Assembly (NCBI RefSeq): GCF_026627425.1
Contig: NZ_JAPNLH010000010.1
Span: 62,001-126,000 of the forward strand
Reading direction: 5' to 3'
Source: Arthrobacter endolithicus
GTDB lineage: Bacteria; Actinomycetota; Actinomycetes; Actinomycetales; Micrococcaceae
DNA length: 64,000 nucleotides
Positions 13,129 through 21,856 of this stretch are shown piece after piece (position 1 is the stretch's first letter; each line of letters starts with the position of its first letter). A program made the position numbers and the translations under genes. The notes beneath the pieces were generated by a model that was not told where the DNA came from, did no database searches, and was given only the letters and a program-made list of their open reading frames with translations.

Positions 13129-15798
13129 ATGGACGTGCTGAAAAATTTGAGCACCAAGGCGCAAACGCCGCAGCCTTCCCGCCGCGGCCGCTGGGCGGAT
13201 CGCGGTCGCTGGCTGCGGCGGCGTGTGCCATTCACCGTGTCCGCTGTGGCGCTTTTCTGGCTGCTGGCAGCGTTGACGGGAAGCTTCCTGGCCGGCCCTG
13301 CTTCCGGCCAGCTCAACGGCATCAGCTGGCAATTGCAGCACTTCCACGACGGTCAATGGTGGACCATGTTCACGTCGATCTTCTTTGCCACGAATCCCGC
13401 CGCCTACCTCCTGTCCACCGCAATGATTGCCGGATTCGTCGGATTGCTGGAGCTGCGAATCGGATCGCTGCGGGCTGCGGTCGTGTTTTTGTATGGGAAC
13501 ATTGCCGCCATAGCCGCCTTCACCCTTGCCACGCAACTGGCCCGGTATTGGGGCGATAGCTGGCTCGGTACAATGTCCGAAGCCGTCCTGCTGGGGCCCT
13601 ACCCGGCTGCCGTCGCCTGTGCCGTGGCGGCTGCCGGAACGCTGGGACCGCTCTGGCGGCGCAGACTGCGCGTGGGGGTTTTCGCCGCTGCACTCATGCT
13701 TGTTCTCTACATCGGCCATGCGGAATCGGTTCTGGTGCTGGCGGGAGCATTGTCCGGGTTCACGGTTGCCTGCTGGCGAAGATCAGCCAGCATCAATGTT
13801 CGCTTTCACCGGTCAACGGCCCGCGAGGTGAGGAACATGCTCGCGATCGTCGTGGCCATTTTCGCGATCGGTCCCTTGCTCGCTGCCGTCGCGAAGAGCC
13901 CATCGGGACCGTTGGCCATTGTGCGCGATGTTGTACTGAACCCGGTGCCAACCCTCAACCAGCTGCAGGACAGCTGTGGTTCCACAGTCGATGCGGCCTG
14001 CCTACAGTTGGCGCAGAACAATGCAGGCTTGGGAACTCTGACCCTCGGACTCGCGGTTGTTCCGGCATTGTTGTTGTTGGTCTGTGCCGAGGGACTGCGG
14101 CGGGGCCACCGTCTGGCCGTGTGGATGGCAATTGGCGTGCAACTACTCGTGGCGGGTCTATTGTTCAGCTACCTCTCGCTCTTTGCCAGGATTCCGCACA
14201 GCCCCCTGCATGCGCACGGCAGGGCCCCAGGAGTCACCTTCCTCGACTCCACGATGCCGGGGGCAGGCTTCGCCCACTTACTGCCGGTCGCGCTGACTCC
14301 CTTGCTGGTCGCTGTCGTCCTGTTTCTGTACCGGAGGCGGTTCACGGTGTTTACCGCACGGTGGGTTTGGCAGCGTCTGCTTGCGCTGATAGTGCTGACT
14401 TGGCTGGTATTCACCGGCGCCTACAGCCTCACCTGGATTTCCAACGGAGGCCTGGGACGCCCGGGGGGAGTGCGGTCCCTACTGACGGAGCTGGCGCGTG
14501 CGTACCTTCCACTGCCGGTTCCCGGACAGCTCGCACAGGCCTTTGCCGGCCGGGATCAGTTGGAGATCCTCTTATTCCACCTCAGTGGGCCGCTATTCTG
14601 GCTGATCGTGCTAACCGGCGTTCTGACGGCTTTCCTCGTACAGGGCAGGCGGCGGTTTCGCGGCGACGACGACGTAGATCGGGCGTGCCGGCTGGTCCGG
14701 GTGGGCGGGGACTCGCTGTCCTGGATGGCTCTTTGGCCCAACAATCATTACTGGTTTACCCCCGATGGCAGGGCCGGCATCGCCTATCAGGAGCACGGAA
14801 CCGTTGCGCTCACCGTGGCCGGTCCGTTCGGCGAACCAGACATGCAGCACAAGGCCGTGCAAGGCTTTCTGGGCTTCTGCGCCGAACGGGCGCTCACGCC
14901 CTGCCTTTACTCCGTTACGGGCGATTTTTGGCCGCACCTGCGCGACGAGGGCTTCAGCCGCGTGCCGGTGGCGCAGGAGACGCGGCTGCGCATCCGCGAG
15001 CTCCGATTCAAGGGCAAGGACTGGCAGAATGTCAGGACCGCGCTGAACAAGGCCAGCAAGCTGGGGATCAGCGTGGTGTGGTCTGCCTACCGGGAGCTGC
15101 CGGCGCACCTGCGGCAGCAGGTCGTTGAAGTCTCCGAAGAATGGGCCACCCGCAGAGCGGTACCGGAAATGGGCTTCACGCTCGGATCCCTTGAGGAGCT
15201 GATGGATGACGACGTGCTCTGCGCTGTTGCGGTGGATTCTGCCGGTTTGGTGCACGGTGTCACCAGCTGGCTGCCGGTGTATTCCGACGGAGCAGTTGTC
15301 AGCTGGACGTTGGATTTCATGCGGCGGGCGACGAACGGCTTCTCCGGCGTGATGGACTTCCTGATCGCCTCTGCCGTGCTGAAACTGCGGGACTCCGTGG
15401 AAATGATCTCTCTCTCCGGTTCGCCGCTGGCTCCCGCACAGGAGGGACCAGGCGGGACGGACTCCAACGGTCCAGACCCCCGGGACCCGGACTCAACGGA
15501 AAGGGGCTCAACGGAAAGGGGCTCAACGGACCCGGACTCCGGCGGCGCTGATCTTCAGCGTGCGGACGTGGCGCTGGCACGCATGCTCAATATCGTCGGC
15601 AACGCCCTGGAGCCGGTGTACGGATTCCGTTCGCTGGCCCATTTTAAATCCCGTTTCCAGCCCGAATACCGGACTCTGTACATGTTCTATCCCGATCCGC
15701 TGACGCTGCCCGCCATTGGACGGGCTCTGTCCGCGGCGTATCTGCCCGGGCTTTCCGTTCGGCAGACCGCGCGGTTGCTGCGGACGCTGGTTTCATAA
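13129..15798 (+). CDS. Rhomboid-like membrane domain fused to DUF2156 (MprF-like) C-terminal domain
   Basis: 889 aa. Residues ~35-230 resemble a rhomboid core (HFHDGQWWTMFTSIFFA, then LLELRIGSLRAAVVFLYGN), but the catalytic GxSG is replaced by GPYP, so protease activity is unlikely. Several more helices follow to ~510. The last ~370 residues form a DUF2156 domain like the lysyl-phosphatidylglycerol synthase part of MprF (DFWPHLRDEGFSRV and a ...STLD/FMRR region). A role in aminoacylating membrane lipid or in related GNAT-like transfer is inferred. A Gly/Ser/Asp-rich insert with a 15-bp repeat interrupts the C-terminal domain near residue 775. A TTG eight codons upstream is also in frame. Confidence 0.7.
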   Translation: MDVLKNLSTKAQTPQPSRRGRWADRGRWLRRRVPFTVSAVALFWLLAALTGSFLAGPASGQLNGISWQLQHFHDGQWWTMFTSIFFATNPAAYLLSTAMIAGFVGLLELRIGSLRAAVVFLYGNIAAIAAFTLATQLARYWGDSWLGTMSEAVLLGPYPAAVACAVAAAGTLGPLWRRRLRVGVFAAALMLVLYIGHAESVLVLAGALSGFTVACWRRSASINVRFHRSTAREVRNMLAIVVAIFAIGPLLAAVAKSPSGPLAIVRDVVLNPVPTLNQLQDSCGSTVDAACLQLAQNNAGLGTLTLGLAVVPALLLLVCAEGLRRGHRLAVWMAIGVQLLVAGLLFSYLSLFARIPHSPLHAHGRAPGVTFLDSTMPGAGFAHLLPVALTPLLVAVVLFLYRRRFTVFTARWVWQRLLALIVLTWLVFTGAYSLTWISNGGLGRPGGVRSLLTELARAYLPLPVPGQLAQAFAGRDQLEILLFHLSGPLFWLIVLTGVLTAFLVQGRRRFRGDDDVDRACRLVRVGGDSLSWMALWPNNHYWFTPDGRAGIAYQEHGTVALTVAGPFGEPDMQHKAVQGFLGFCAERALTPCLYSVTGDFWPHLRDEGFSRVPVAQETRLRIRELRFKGKDWQNVRTALNKASKLGISVVWSAYRELPAHLRQQVVEVSEEWATRRAVPEMGFTLGSLEELMDDDVLCAVAVDSAGLVHGVTSWLPVYSDGAVVSWTLDFMRRATNGFSGVMDFLIASAVLKLRDSVEMISLSGSPLAPAQEGPGGTDSNGPDPRDPDSTERGSTERGSTDPDSGGADLQRADVALARMLNIVGNALEPVYGFRSLAHFKSRFQPEYRTLYMFYPDPLTLPAIGRALSAAYLPGLSVRQTARLLRTLVS
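15492..15530 (+). repeat. 15-bp in-frame tandem repeat in the DUF2156 domain
   Basis: Two perfect copies of CTCAACGGAAAGGGG plus a partial third copy, encoding STERG-STERG-ST. They lie within a ~35-residue hydrophilic insert. Confidence 0.85.
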
Positions 15799-15827
15799 AC
15801 GTGGCACCCCCCGCCAACGGGCGTGTC

Positions 15828-17204
15828 TCAGGCGGCGGAGGATTCCCAGGCCGGCAGCCACAGTCCCTGCCTCAGGACACTCGTCAGGTGCAGCCCGCCG
15901 TCAACGATCACAGCGTCCGCCCGTAGCCCACGGCGCAGACCGCCGATCTCGTCGGAAAGACCAAGAACCGCCGCAGGAACCGCTGTTGCCGCCAGTACCG
16001 CGTCCTGCAGTGGGATACCGGCCGCGAAGGTCCTGCGCACCACATCCAGCAGCGTCGCCGTGCCGCCGGCAATCGAGCCCGTCGCGTCGAGCGTCGCTAC
16101 ACCGTCGGTCACCGTTACGGGTGAAGGCCCCAACATGTACCGGCCGTCGGAAAGTCCGGCGGCGGCCATCGAATCCGTCACCAACAGCACGTTGGCCGCA
16201 CCCACCAGGTTGAAGACCATCCGGACCGTCTGCGGGTCAAGGTGCGTATTGTCTGCGATCAGCTCGACGGCGGCATACCCGGCCTTGGCCGCCGGTAGAC
16301 ACGCGGCCACGGGGCCGGGGGAGCGGTGATGCATCGGCGGCATGCCGTTGAAAAGGTGCGTCACGGTCGGCCGCCCGCCCGTCCCGGTAAACCCGGACGA
16401 GGACAGACCTTCACGGGCCTGCTCAAGAGAGGCTGCCGCCGTCGCCGTATCGCAGTCCGTGTGTCCCAGCGCGGGAGTGATGCCGTGCGCTGTCATCAGA
16501 TCCACGAGTCCGCCGGCACCGGGAAGCTCGGGGGCGTACGTCATCGTGACGATCTGGCCCTGGCCCGCCTCGATCAGCTCGGCCATCAGAGCCAGGTCCG
16601 GCTCACGCAGCCACTTCGGATTTTGTGCCCCGCACCGGGCATGCGAGAGGAAAGGACCCTCCAAATGGATCCCTGCCAGCAGCCCCTCGTGCGTCAGACC
16701 AACGTAAACGCCAATCCCCGCCAGAAGATCCTCACGCGAGGCGGTGACCATGCTGGCCAGCAAGGTGGTGGTGCCGCTGCGGTGCAGGAAATCCACCGCC
16801 CGTCGCGCAGACGACTCCTCCCCGCCGGGAAAATCCCCGCCATTTCCGCCATGGTTATGGATATCCACCAGCCCGGGCAGGATGTACGACCCGGCCGGGA
16901 GCTCAAGCCGTTCGACGTCGGCAGGCCCGCGTGAGTGCGCCGCGCCGGGAGCTGCCGCGGGAAACCCCGTGCTGTCCAAGCCCGAGCTATCAAGGCCCAC
17001 GCTGTCAAAATCCGCACTGTCAAAACCCGCACTGTGAAAACCCGCAGTGTCAAAACCCGAGGCCGGGCCTGCGTAGATGATCCTGTCGCCCTCGACGGCC
17101 AGCAATCCGTTGTCAATAACGGCCCCGTCGGTTACCAGCGTTCCGCTAATCAGCTTCCTGTCCGTGCTCGTGCCGTTGGGTCCCGGGGAAGCGTTCCAAG
17201 TCAT
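15828..17204 (-). CDS. nagA: N-acetylglucosamine-6-phosphate deacetylase
   Basis: 458 aa against a usual ~380. Amidohydrolase signatures are intact: DIHNHGG (metal His ~116/118), HLEGPFLSHARCGAQ, ALGHTDCD, THLFNGMPPMHHR and LVTDSMAAAG with the catalytic Asp. It converts GlcNAc-6-P to GlcN-6-P plus acetate; nagB for the next step lies 12 kb away. The extra length comes mainly from a six-fold pentapeptide repeat at residues ~50-81 plus an Ala/Gly-rich linker, between the N-terminal beta-sandwich and the barrel. A leaderless-type -10 box supports the ATG start. Confidence 0.93.
   Translation of the reverse strand: MTWNASPGPNGTSTDRKLISGTLVTDGAVIDNGLLAVEGDRIIYAGPASGFDTAGFHSAGFDSADFDSVGLDSSGLDSTGFPAAAPGAAHSRGPADVERLELPAGSYILPGLVDIHNHGGNGGDFPGGEESSARRAVDFLHRSGTTTLLASMVTASREDLLAGIGVYVGLTHEGLLAGIHLEGPFLSHARCGAQNPKWLREPDLALMAELIEAGQGQIVTMTYAPELPGAGGLVDLMTAHGITPALGHTDCDTATAAASLEQAREGLSSSGFTGTGGRPTVTHLFNGMPPMHHRSPGPVAACLPAAKAGYAAVELIADNTHLDPQTVRMVFNLVGAANVLLVTDSMAAAGLSDGRYMLGPSPVTVTDGVATLDATGSIAGGTATLLDVVRRTFAAGIPLQDAVLAATAVPAAVLGLSDEIGGLRRGLRADAVIVDGGLHLTSVLRQGLWLPAWESSAA
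16962..17057 (-). repeat. 15-bp minisatellite inside nagA
   Basis: Six degenerate 15-base units encode GFDTA, GFHSA, GFDSA, DFDSV, GLDSS and GLDST. The period keeps the frame. The unit divergence suggests some age. Confidence 0.9.
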
Positions 17205-17210
17205 CTAATG

Positions 17211-17216
17211 AGTCTA
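17211..17216 (-). promoter_or_regulatory. Leaderless-type -10 box for nagA
   Basis: TAGACT on the minus strand is followed by 6 bases and then the nagA ATG. Confidence 0.5.
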
Positions 17217-17246
17217 GTCAGCGACTGAGCCCAGCCAGCGACCGGT

Positions 17247-17942
17247 CTAGAAGAGCCGCGTCGATGTGTCATCCACCCCGCGCATGGCGTCGTAATCCAA
17301 CGTGAGGCACTCGATGCCACGGTCAACCGCCAGCACCCTCGCCTGCGGCTTGATTTGCTGCGCCGCAAACACTCCGCGAACCGGTGCCAGCAGGGGGTCA
17401 CGGTTTAACAGCTCAAGGTAACGCGTCAGCTGCTCAACGCCGTCAATATCGCCACGGCGCTTGAGCTCGACGGCGACCGTTCCGCCGGTCGCATCCCGGG
17501 CCAGAATGTCCACTGGCCCGATCGCAGTGAAATACTCGCGGCGGATAAGTGTGAAGCCATCGCCCAACGTGTGAATTTGCTCTGCCAGCAGACGCTGCAG
17601 ATCCGCTTCCACGCCGTCCTTGATCAGGCCCGGATCCACGCCCAGATCGTGGCTGCTGTCGTGGAGCTGCTCGTAGATGTTGATTATCAGCCGATCATCG
17701 GCCTTAGCCGACTGGACGATCCACTGTTCCTCCACACCCTCTTCCAGATCCGTCTCAGCCGGGGTCGTCCTTCGGAGCGTGGCGGGCGGACTCATCCAGT
17801 TCAGGGGTTTATAGGACCCACCGTCAGAATGGACCAGAACCGAACCGTCGGCCTTGATCAGCAGCAGACGGATGGCCAGCGGGAGATGAGCTTTAAGTCG
17901 GCCGACATAATCAACGGAGCAACGAGCTATAACTAAACGCAC
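17247..17942 (-). CDS. nucS: Mismatch-specific endonuclease NucS/EndoMS
   Basis: 231 aa from the GTG that yields [16 protein letters not shown], the normal family N-terminus. A longer reading of the frame to 18185 adds non-homologous Arg/His-rich residues. The nuclease core is intact (GPVDILARD, then [22 protein letters not shown], giving Asp, Glu and Lys). The C-terminus ends in TRLF, resembling the short clamp-binding tail known in the family. NucS performs non-canonical mismatch repair in actinobacteria that lack MutS/MutL. TAGAGT seven bases before the GTG supports this start. Confidence 0.93.
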   Translation of the reverse strand: MRLVIARCSVDYVGRLKAHLPLAIRLLLIKADGSVLVHSDGGSYKPLNWMSPPATLRRTTPAETDLEEGVEEQWIVQSAKADDRLIINIYEQLHDSSHDLGVDPGLIKDGVEADLQRLLAEQIHTLGDGFTLIRREYFTAIGPVDILARDATGGTVAVELKRRGDIDGVEQLTRYLELLNRDPLLAPVRGVFAAQQIKPQARVLAVDRGIECLTLDYDAMRGVDDTSTRLF

Positions 17943-17949
17943 CCAGAGA

Positions 17950-17955
17950 ACTCTA
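17950..17955 (-). promoter_or_regulatory. Leaderless-type -10 box for nucS
   Basis: Minus-strand TAGAGT, 7 bases from the GTG start of nucS. It decides the start in favour of the 231-aa protein. Confidence 0.5.
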
Positions 17956-18141
17956 CCGTCCCATTCGTGACCGATCGCGAACTGCCCGCACGGACAGATG
18001 ATCTCGACATGCGCAGGGGCGGCACGTGTTAGCCGACGATGTCGGATCACCCTGCGCGTGCTGGCGTGGCCATGCCGGTGATGCCGCAGCCGGCCGGGAT
18101 ACCGCAGCTGTGCCAAAGCTGTGCCGGATAACCCGGCTGCG

Positions 18142-20040
18142 TTAGCTGTAATCCGACGTAGTAGACCCAGGTCCCTCGGGGTCACTTGGTATCTCTGAGT
18201 CGATGAGGAACAGAGTGCAATACGCTTCGTCGTGGCAGGGATCCCAGGGCTGGTTTATTCCTGGTGCCGTGGTGTGGGCTGTTACCGGGTTGGTGAGCAG
18301 TTTTGGCAAACGTGGCCGGTGGTGGTCCGGTGGCGACGGCGGGTAGTATTTTCCGGCCGGTGAGGTCCATGCTGTCTGCCCGGTATCGGTTATGGACGGG
18401 GTCCAGCCCCGCAGCTGTGGTCCGGGCAGGTCGCCGACGCTGGTTTCCCCGTCAGGGGATGACCCATCATGGGGGGCGAATCTGCCGGTGCGTTTCCCGT
18501 GGCGGTTTTTACCGTCTTTGAAGTGTTTGATCAGGTGATGCTTTTTACACTCATCCGTCAATTCCTTCCCGCCGGTCCCGCTGCCGTGTTCCCATCCGGT
18601 GATGTGATCGAGTTGAGTATCGGCAGTGACGGTGTTATACCCGGGGAACGTGCACGTCTGGTCCCGGGCCCGTAACCAGGCCCGCAGGCGCGCGCTCACC
18701 CGGTACCGTTCCCTACCGATGGCCAGCGGCTCACCGGTATGCGGATGGATCAGCAACCTGATCATTTCCGGGCTCTCGGCGGCGAGTTGACGGGCCACAT
18801 CAGGTGGAATCGGCCCGTACCCTTCCAAATCAGCCGGTTCATCGGTCAACCCCAGCAAAGCGAAAACAGGGATCGCGACCAGCACCTGGGCCCGTGGCAA
18901 AGGACACCCACCCGCACTCCCCACGCCCGCATCCTGGTCATCCTGGTAATCCAAGTCAGCAGGCCCGGCGAGCTCACCGGATGGGCTGCCGTGTCTGTCG
19001 CCGCCCTGCCTGTCGCCGACTTTGCCCTGCCCGTTGTCGCAGCCCGGCCCGACGCTGTTCTGTCCCGGGTTCTGTCCTGGGTTCTGTCCGGTGTTGCTTA
19101 GTAGCCAGCCTGCGGCGATGTCCAGGCGTAGTTGGGTCAGGGTCCGGGGCTCGTCGGGGCCCTGGGCCGCGCGGGCAGCCTCGGTCGCCCGATTCCAGAT
19201 CCCCTGGGCAGTGGGCGCGGGCATATACCCGGACAGGTAGGACATGCCATCCCGGTCCGGGGTCAGCTGCAGCCGGCGCTTGGTGATAGCGGCTTTATGC
19301 CTGGACACCATCGTTTCCGGGTGCTCCCGCTCCCGCCATTTCCGTGCCAGGGACTTCAGCTTCGGCACCGTCAACCCCGGCGCCACCACCAGTAGCCGCG
19401 ATTCAAACTCCTCCGCGACCGCGGCGGGGATACCCGGTTCCGCTACCGCGGTCAACGACCCCACCTCATCAATAATGACCTCCGCGTGCCGGTAGGACAG
19501 GTCTCCGGCCGCCAAGCCGGCCAGGGTCCGGGGGCGGTCATGAACCAACGTGATACTCTCCGACAGCAGCGCGTTCGCGGTCGCGTCCGGGAGGCATAAC
19601 GCGGCAGCCAGTTCCGCCGTCATCGATGCCGTCGCCTCCTGCCGCTGCCATGCATCCAACCCCAACCCCGTGCCGATCCGATCCGCCGCCGCGGCGAGGC
19701 GTGCAACCTCCCGGGCCTTCCCGGCAGCGACCCTGGCCTCCAAACGCGACCATTGCGTCAACGCGGCCACCGACGCGTTATACACCGCTTCCTGCTCAGC
19801 CAGCCACTCGTCCGCAGCAACAACCCCCGCAGTGAACACCGGATCCGGGGCCCCACCATCAGGCCCCCGCGCAGGAAACCCCGGATGCGGCCGAAACAAC
19901 CGATCACGACCGGAGTCCGGACCGGTTCCGGGTCCAGGCCCGGAACCGTCGGGCAAGACCACAGCAGCCAGCAGCGCCGCCGTCGTCGGCTGTGCCCCCG
20001 CCCCGCCCGGTGTCCCCGATGCTCCCGTAAAACCGTCCAT
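18142..20040 (-). CDS. DUF222 / HNH endonuclease-like protein (13E12-type) with altered zinc site
   Basis: 632 aa. A DUF222 helical domain fills ~60-300, then a Gly/Asn/Gln-rich linker with NPGQNPGQN repeats, then a C-terminal HNH region ([33 protein letters not shown]). In most relatives the first knuckle reads CxxPGC; here the second Cys is Tyr (codon TAT), so one zinc ligand appears lost. The family is abundant and often multi-copy in actinobacteria with unknown biology. A ~100-residue low-complexity tail follows the HNH. Confidence 0.85.
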   Translation of the reverse strand: MDGFTGASGTPGGAGAQPTTAALLAAVVLPDGSGPGPGTGPDSGRDRLFRPHPGFPARGPDGGAPDPVFTAGVVAADEWLAEQEAVYNASVAALTQWSRLEARVAAGKAREVARLAAAADRIGTGLGLDAWQRQEATASMTAELAAALCLPDATANALLSESITLVHDRPRTLAGLAAGDLSYRHAEVIIDEVGSLTAVAEPGIPAAVAEEFESRLLVVAPGLTVPKLKSLARKWREREHPETMVSRHKAAITKRRLQLTPDRDGMSYLSGYMPAPTAQGIWNRATEAARAAQGPDEPRTLTQLRLDIAAGWLLSNTGQNPGQNPGQNSVGPGCDNGQGKVGDRQGGDRHGSPSGELAGPADLDYQDDQDAGVGSAGGCPLPRAQVLVAIPVFALLGLTDEPADLEGYGPIPPDVARQLAAESPEMIRLLIHPHTGEPLAIGRERYRVSARLRAWLRARDQTCTFPGYNTVTADTQLDHITGWEHGSGTGGKELTDECKKHHLIKHFKDGKNRHGKRTGRFAPHDGSSPDGETSVGDLPGPQLRGWTPSITDTGQTAWTSPAGKYYPPSPPDHHRPRLPKLLTNPVTAHTTAPGINQPWDPCHDEAYCTLFLIDSEIPSDPEGPGSTTSDYS

Positions 20041-20433
20041 AACCCAACACTGCCACCAGCCACTGACATTTTGACCACCCCAATACCTCCACGGGGAAAA
20101 CAGGTGAGAAATATCCGCAGACGCGCACGGCTGCGGCCGTTTCGACTGTCCTGGTGCTCTCAGACGGACCGCGATCGACAGGGCTCCAGGCCCCCGTTAC
20201 GGTGAAGCTATCGAGGACGGCAAACAGGCCGGTGGCACGACAACACGGCGGTCGTTCACCGCCTGCGACTCGAACAGGATGGCACTCCCGCCTTCACGAC
20301 CTCGCTTTCAGCCAGGTCTTTAGCCACACCACCCCTCCGGACTTTCGCAACTGCACAGCGCTGTTCGTCAGCCCATGACCATGACTGATCCGACGCCGCC
20401 AGCAGGCAGTGGCATCTAAGGCAGAATGGAATC
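20041..20433. other. Intergenic region, 393 bases
   Basis: It lies between the divergent HNH gene and the next plus-strand gene. I see no coding frame with protein-like character, no strong hairpin and no RNA gene. The right end holds a promoter-like box for the 20434 gene. Confidence 0.5.
20422..20427 (+). promoter_or_regulatory. Leaderless-type -10 box
   Basis: CAGAAT, then 6 bases, then the ATG at 20434; a weaker match to TANNNT than the others. Confidence 0.3.
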
Positions 20434-20778
20434 ATGCCCCGTTCCAATCATCCGCGCCGTGCAAACGGAGGCAGGCCGGGACAAAAGACCGCCGCTGGAA
20501 GCGGCGCTGCCGAAGAGCTGGACTTGGAACGCGCCCGTTCCGGCTTCCCGCGCCGCGAGTCCGCGCCGGATGGCGAATGGATGGTTCGTCCGATTACCGC
20601 CCGGAATGCCGCCAAAATCTACACCTGCCCCGGCTGTCACCGCCCCGTCCAGCCGGGAATTGCCCACTTGGTGGTCTGGCAGGAGGACTCGCTTTTTGGC
20701 GCGGCCGCCGGGCTGACGGACCGCCGGCACTGGCATACCAACTGCTGGCAGTCGCGCAGCTACAAATACCGGCGGTGA
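20434..20778 (+). CDS. Small putative zinc-binding protein
   Basis: 114 aa. A basic disordered N-terminus is followed by a compact domain with CPGCHRPVQPGIAHLVVW and HWHTNCW. The spacing Cx2C...H...HxxxC suggests one zinc site. Similar small proteins occur widely in actinobacteria and are sometimes labelled ATP/GTP-binding, for which I see no P-loop here. It is followed after 27 bases by a hydrolase in the same direction. Function unknown. Confidence 0.7.
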   Translation: MPRSNHPRRANGGRPGQKTAAGSGAAEELDLERARSGFPRRESAPDGEWMVRPITARNAAKIYTCPGCHRPVQPGIAHLVVWQEDSLFGAAAGLTDRRHWHTNCWQSRSYKYRR

Positions 20779-20793
20779 TGCCGGGCGTCGGGC

Positions 20794-20799
20794 TAAACT
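20794..20799 (+). promoter_or_regulatory. Leaderless-type -10 box
   Basis: TAAACT, then 6 bases, then the ATG of the hydrolase at 20806. Confidence 0.5.
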
Positions 20800-20805
20800 T
20801 GCCCA

Positions 20806-21609
20806 ATGGCTCTAGGCGTAGAAGTATTTGACCCCGCATCGTTCGAATTTTCTGACTCGGGAACGGCGCAACAGATTCGCGCGGCATCGGTCCTCCCGGC
20901 CCGGCGGGAAAACATCGAACTGATCACGGACGATGGACTGACTCTGGTAGGGGAGCTGGCGCTGCCGGCCGAGGGCCCGATCCGTGGGACGCTGATTACG
21001 CTTCATCCGCTGCCCACCCACGGTGGATTCATGGATTCGCACGTTTACCGGAAGGCGTCCTACCGGCTTCCTGCTTTGGCCGGCATAGCGGTGCTGCGTT
21101 TCAACACCCGCGGGACCTCGTCTGTGCGCGGCACGAGCGAGGGGACCTTCGGCGAGGGGATCTCCGAACGGGCCGATGTGGCGGCTGCAGTGGATTTTGC
21201 GGTCCGCCGCGGGCTGCCGAATCGTTGGCTCGTCGGTTGGTCCTTTGGCACGGAGCTGGTTCTAAAGTACGGTGCGCGCGCGCCGGTCGTGGACGCTATT
21301 GAGGGCGCAATACTGCTCTCCCCGCCGCTGCACCGGGCTACCGCGGAGGATCTTCAGTCATGGGCTAGGTCCGGGAAGCCACTGACCGCGCTGGTACCCG
21401 AATTTGACGATTACCTGCAACCGGCGGAAGCCGCCGACCGCTTCTTGGCTGTTCCGCAGGCGAAAGTGCTGGGGATCGACGGCGGCAAGCACCTGTGGGT
21501 GGGAGAAAAGTTTACTGCCAGGGCACTGAACGAGATCTCCGCGCTCGTGCTGGACCGCCCGGGGTCGGTACTCCCTACGGTGTGGAACGGGCCGCTGGCC
21601 GCTGCATGA
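20806..21609 (+). CDS. Alpha/beta hydrolase
   Basis: 267 aa. The nucleophile elbow GWSFGTE gives the catalytic Ser. An early TLHPLPTHGG resembles the oxyanion region, and DGGKHLWVGE near the end supplies a candidate His. It resembles small cytoplasmic hydrolases of the YbhF/dienelactone-like group with RFNTRGTSSVRGTSEG after the second strand. Substrate unknown. No signal peptide. Confidence 0.82.
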   Translation: MALGVEVFDPASFEFSDSGTAQQIRAASVLPARRENIELITDDGLTLVGELALPAEGPIRGTLITLHPLPTHGGFMDSHVYRKASYRLPALAGIAVLRFNTRGTSSVRGTSEGTFGEGISERADVAAAVDFAVRRGLPNRWLVGWSFGTELVLKYGARAPVVDAIEGAILLSPPLHRATAEDLQSWARSGKPLTALVPEFDDYLQPAEAADRFLAVPQAKVLGIDGGKHLWVGEKFTARALNEISALVLDRPGSVLPTVWNGPLAAA

Positions 21610-21800
21610 AGCAAGACCTACCTGACGGCAGACCCGCTCGACGTCAGACCCGCACGACGGCAGACACGCAACACGCTCGCGCCACGCTCGACCGCGCGCC
21701 ACCGTAGACCGACGCAGCAGCGGACCCGCAGTCCCGGACGGAGACGAACGGCCGCAGGCAGCGTCCGCTGCCGTTCCGCCGTCGGCCGTTCCCTGCGCTT

Positions 21801-21848
21801 GTGCAGAGTCGTTTGTGCAGCGTTGTTGGTGCAGAGTCGGTTGTGCAG
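21801..21848. repeat. Short direct repeat, 28-base period
   Basis: Two 20-base copies (21801-21820 and 21829-21848) differ at one base, in the convergent gap between the hydrolase and exporter genes. The preceding 200 bases also hold loose CAGACCCGC-type repeats. No function seen. Confidence 0.6.
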
Positions 21849-21856
21849 ACCGGTGG

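Noticed and set aside
17205-17246. GGTCTAG-like sequence near nagA as a DasR-type operator
   Set aside because: Only half of the palindrome is present and it lies downstream of the nucS stop; too weak to report.
17943-18185. N-terminal extension of NucS
   Set aside because: Arg/His-rich and not part of the NucS family start; a promoter box at 17950 and the family N-terminus [12 protein letters not shown] support the GTG at 17942.
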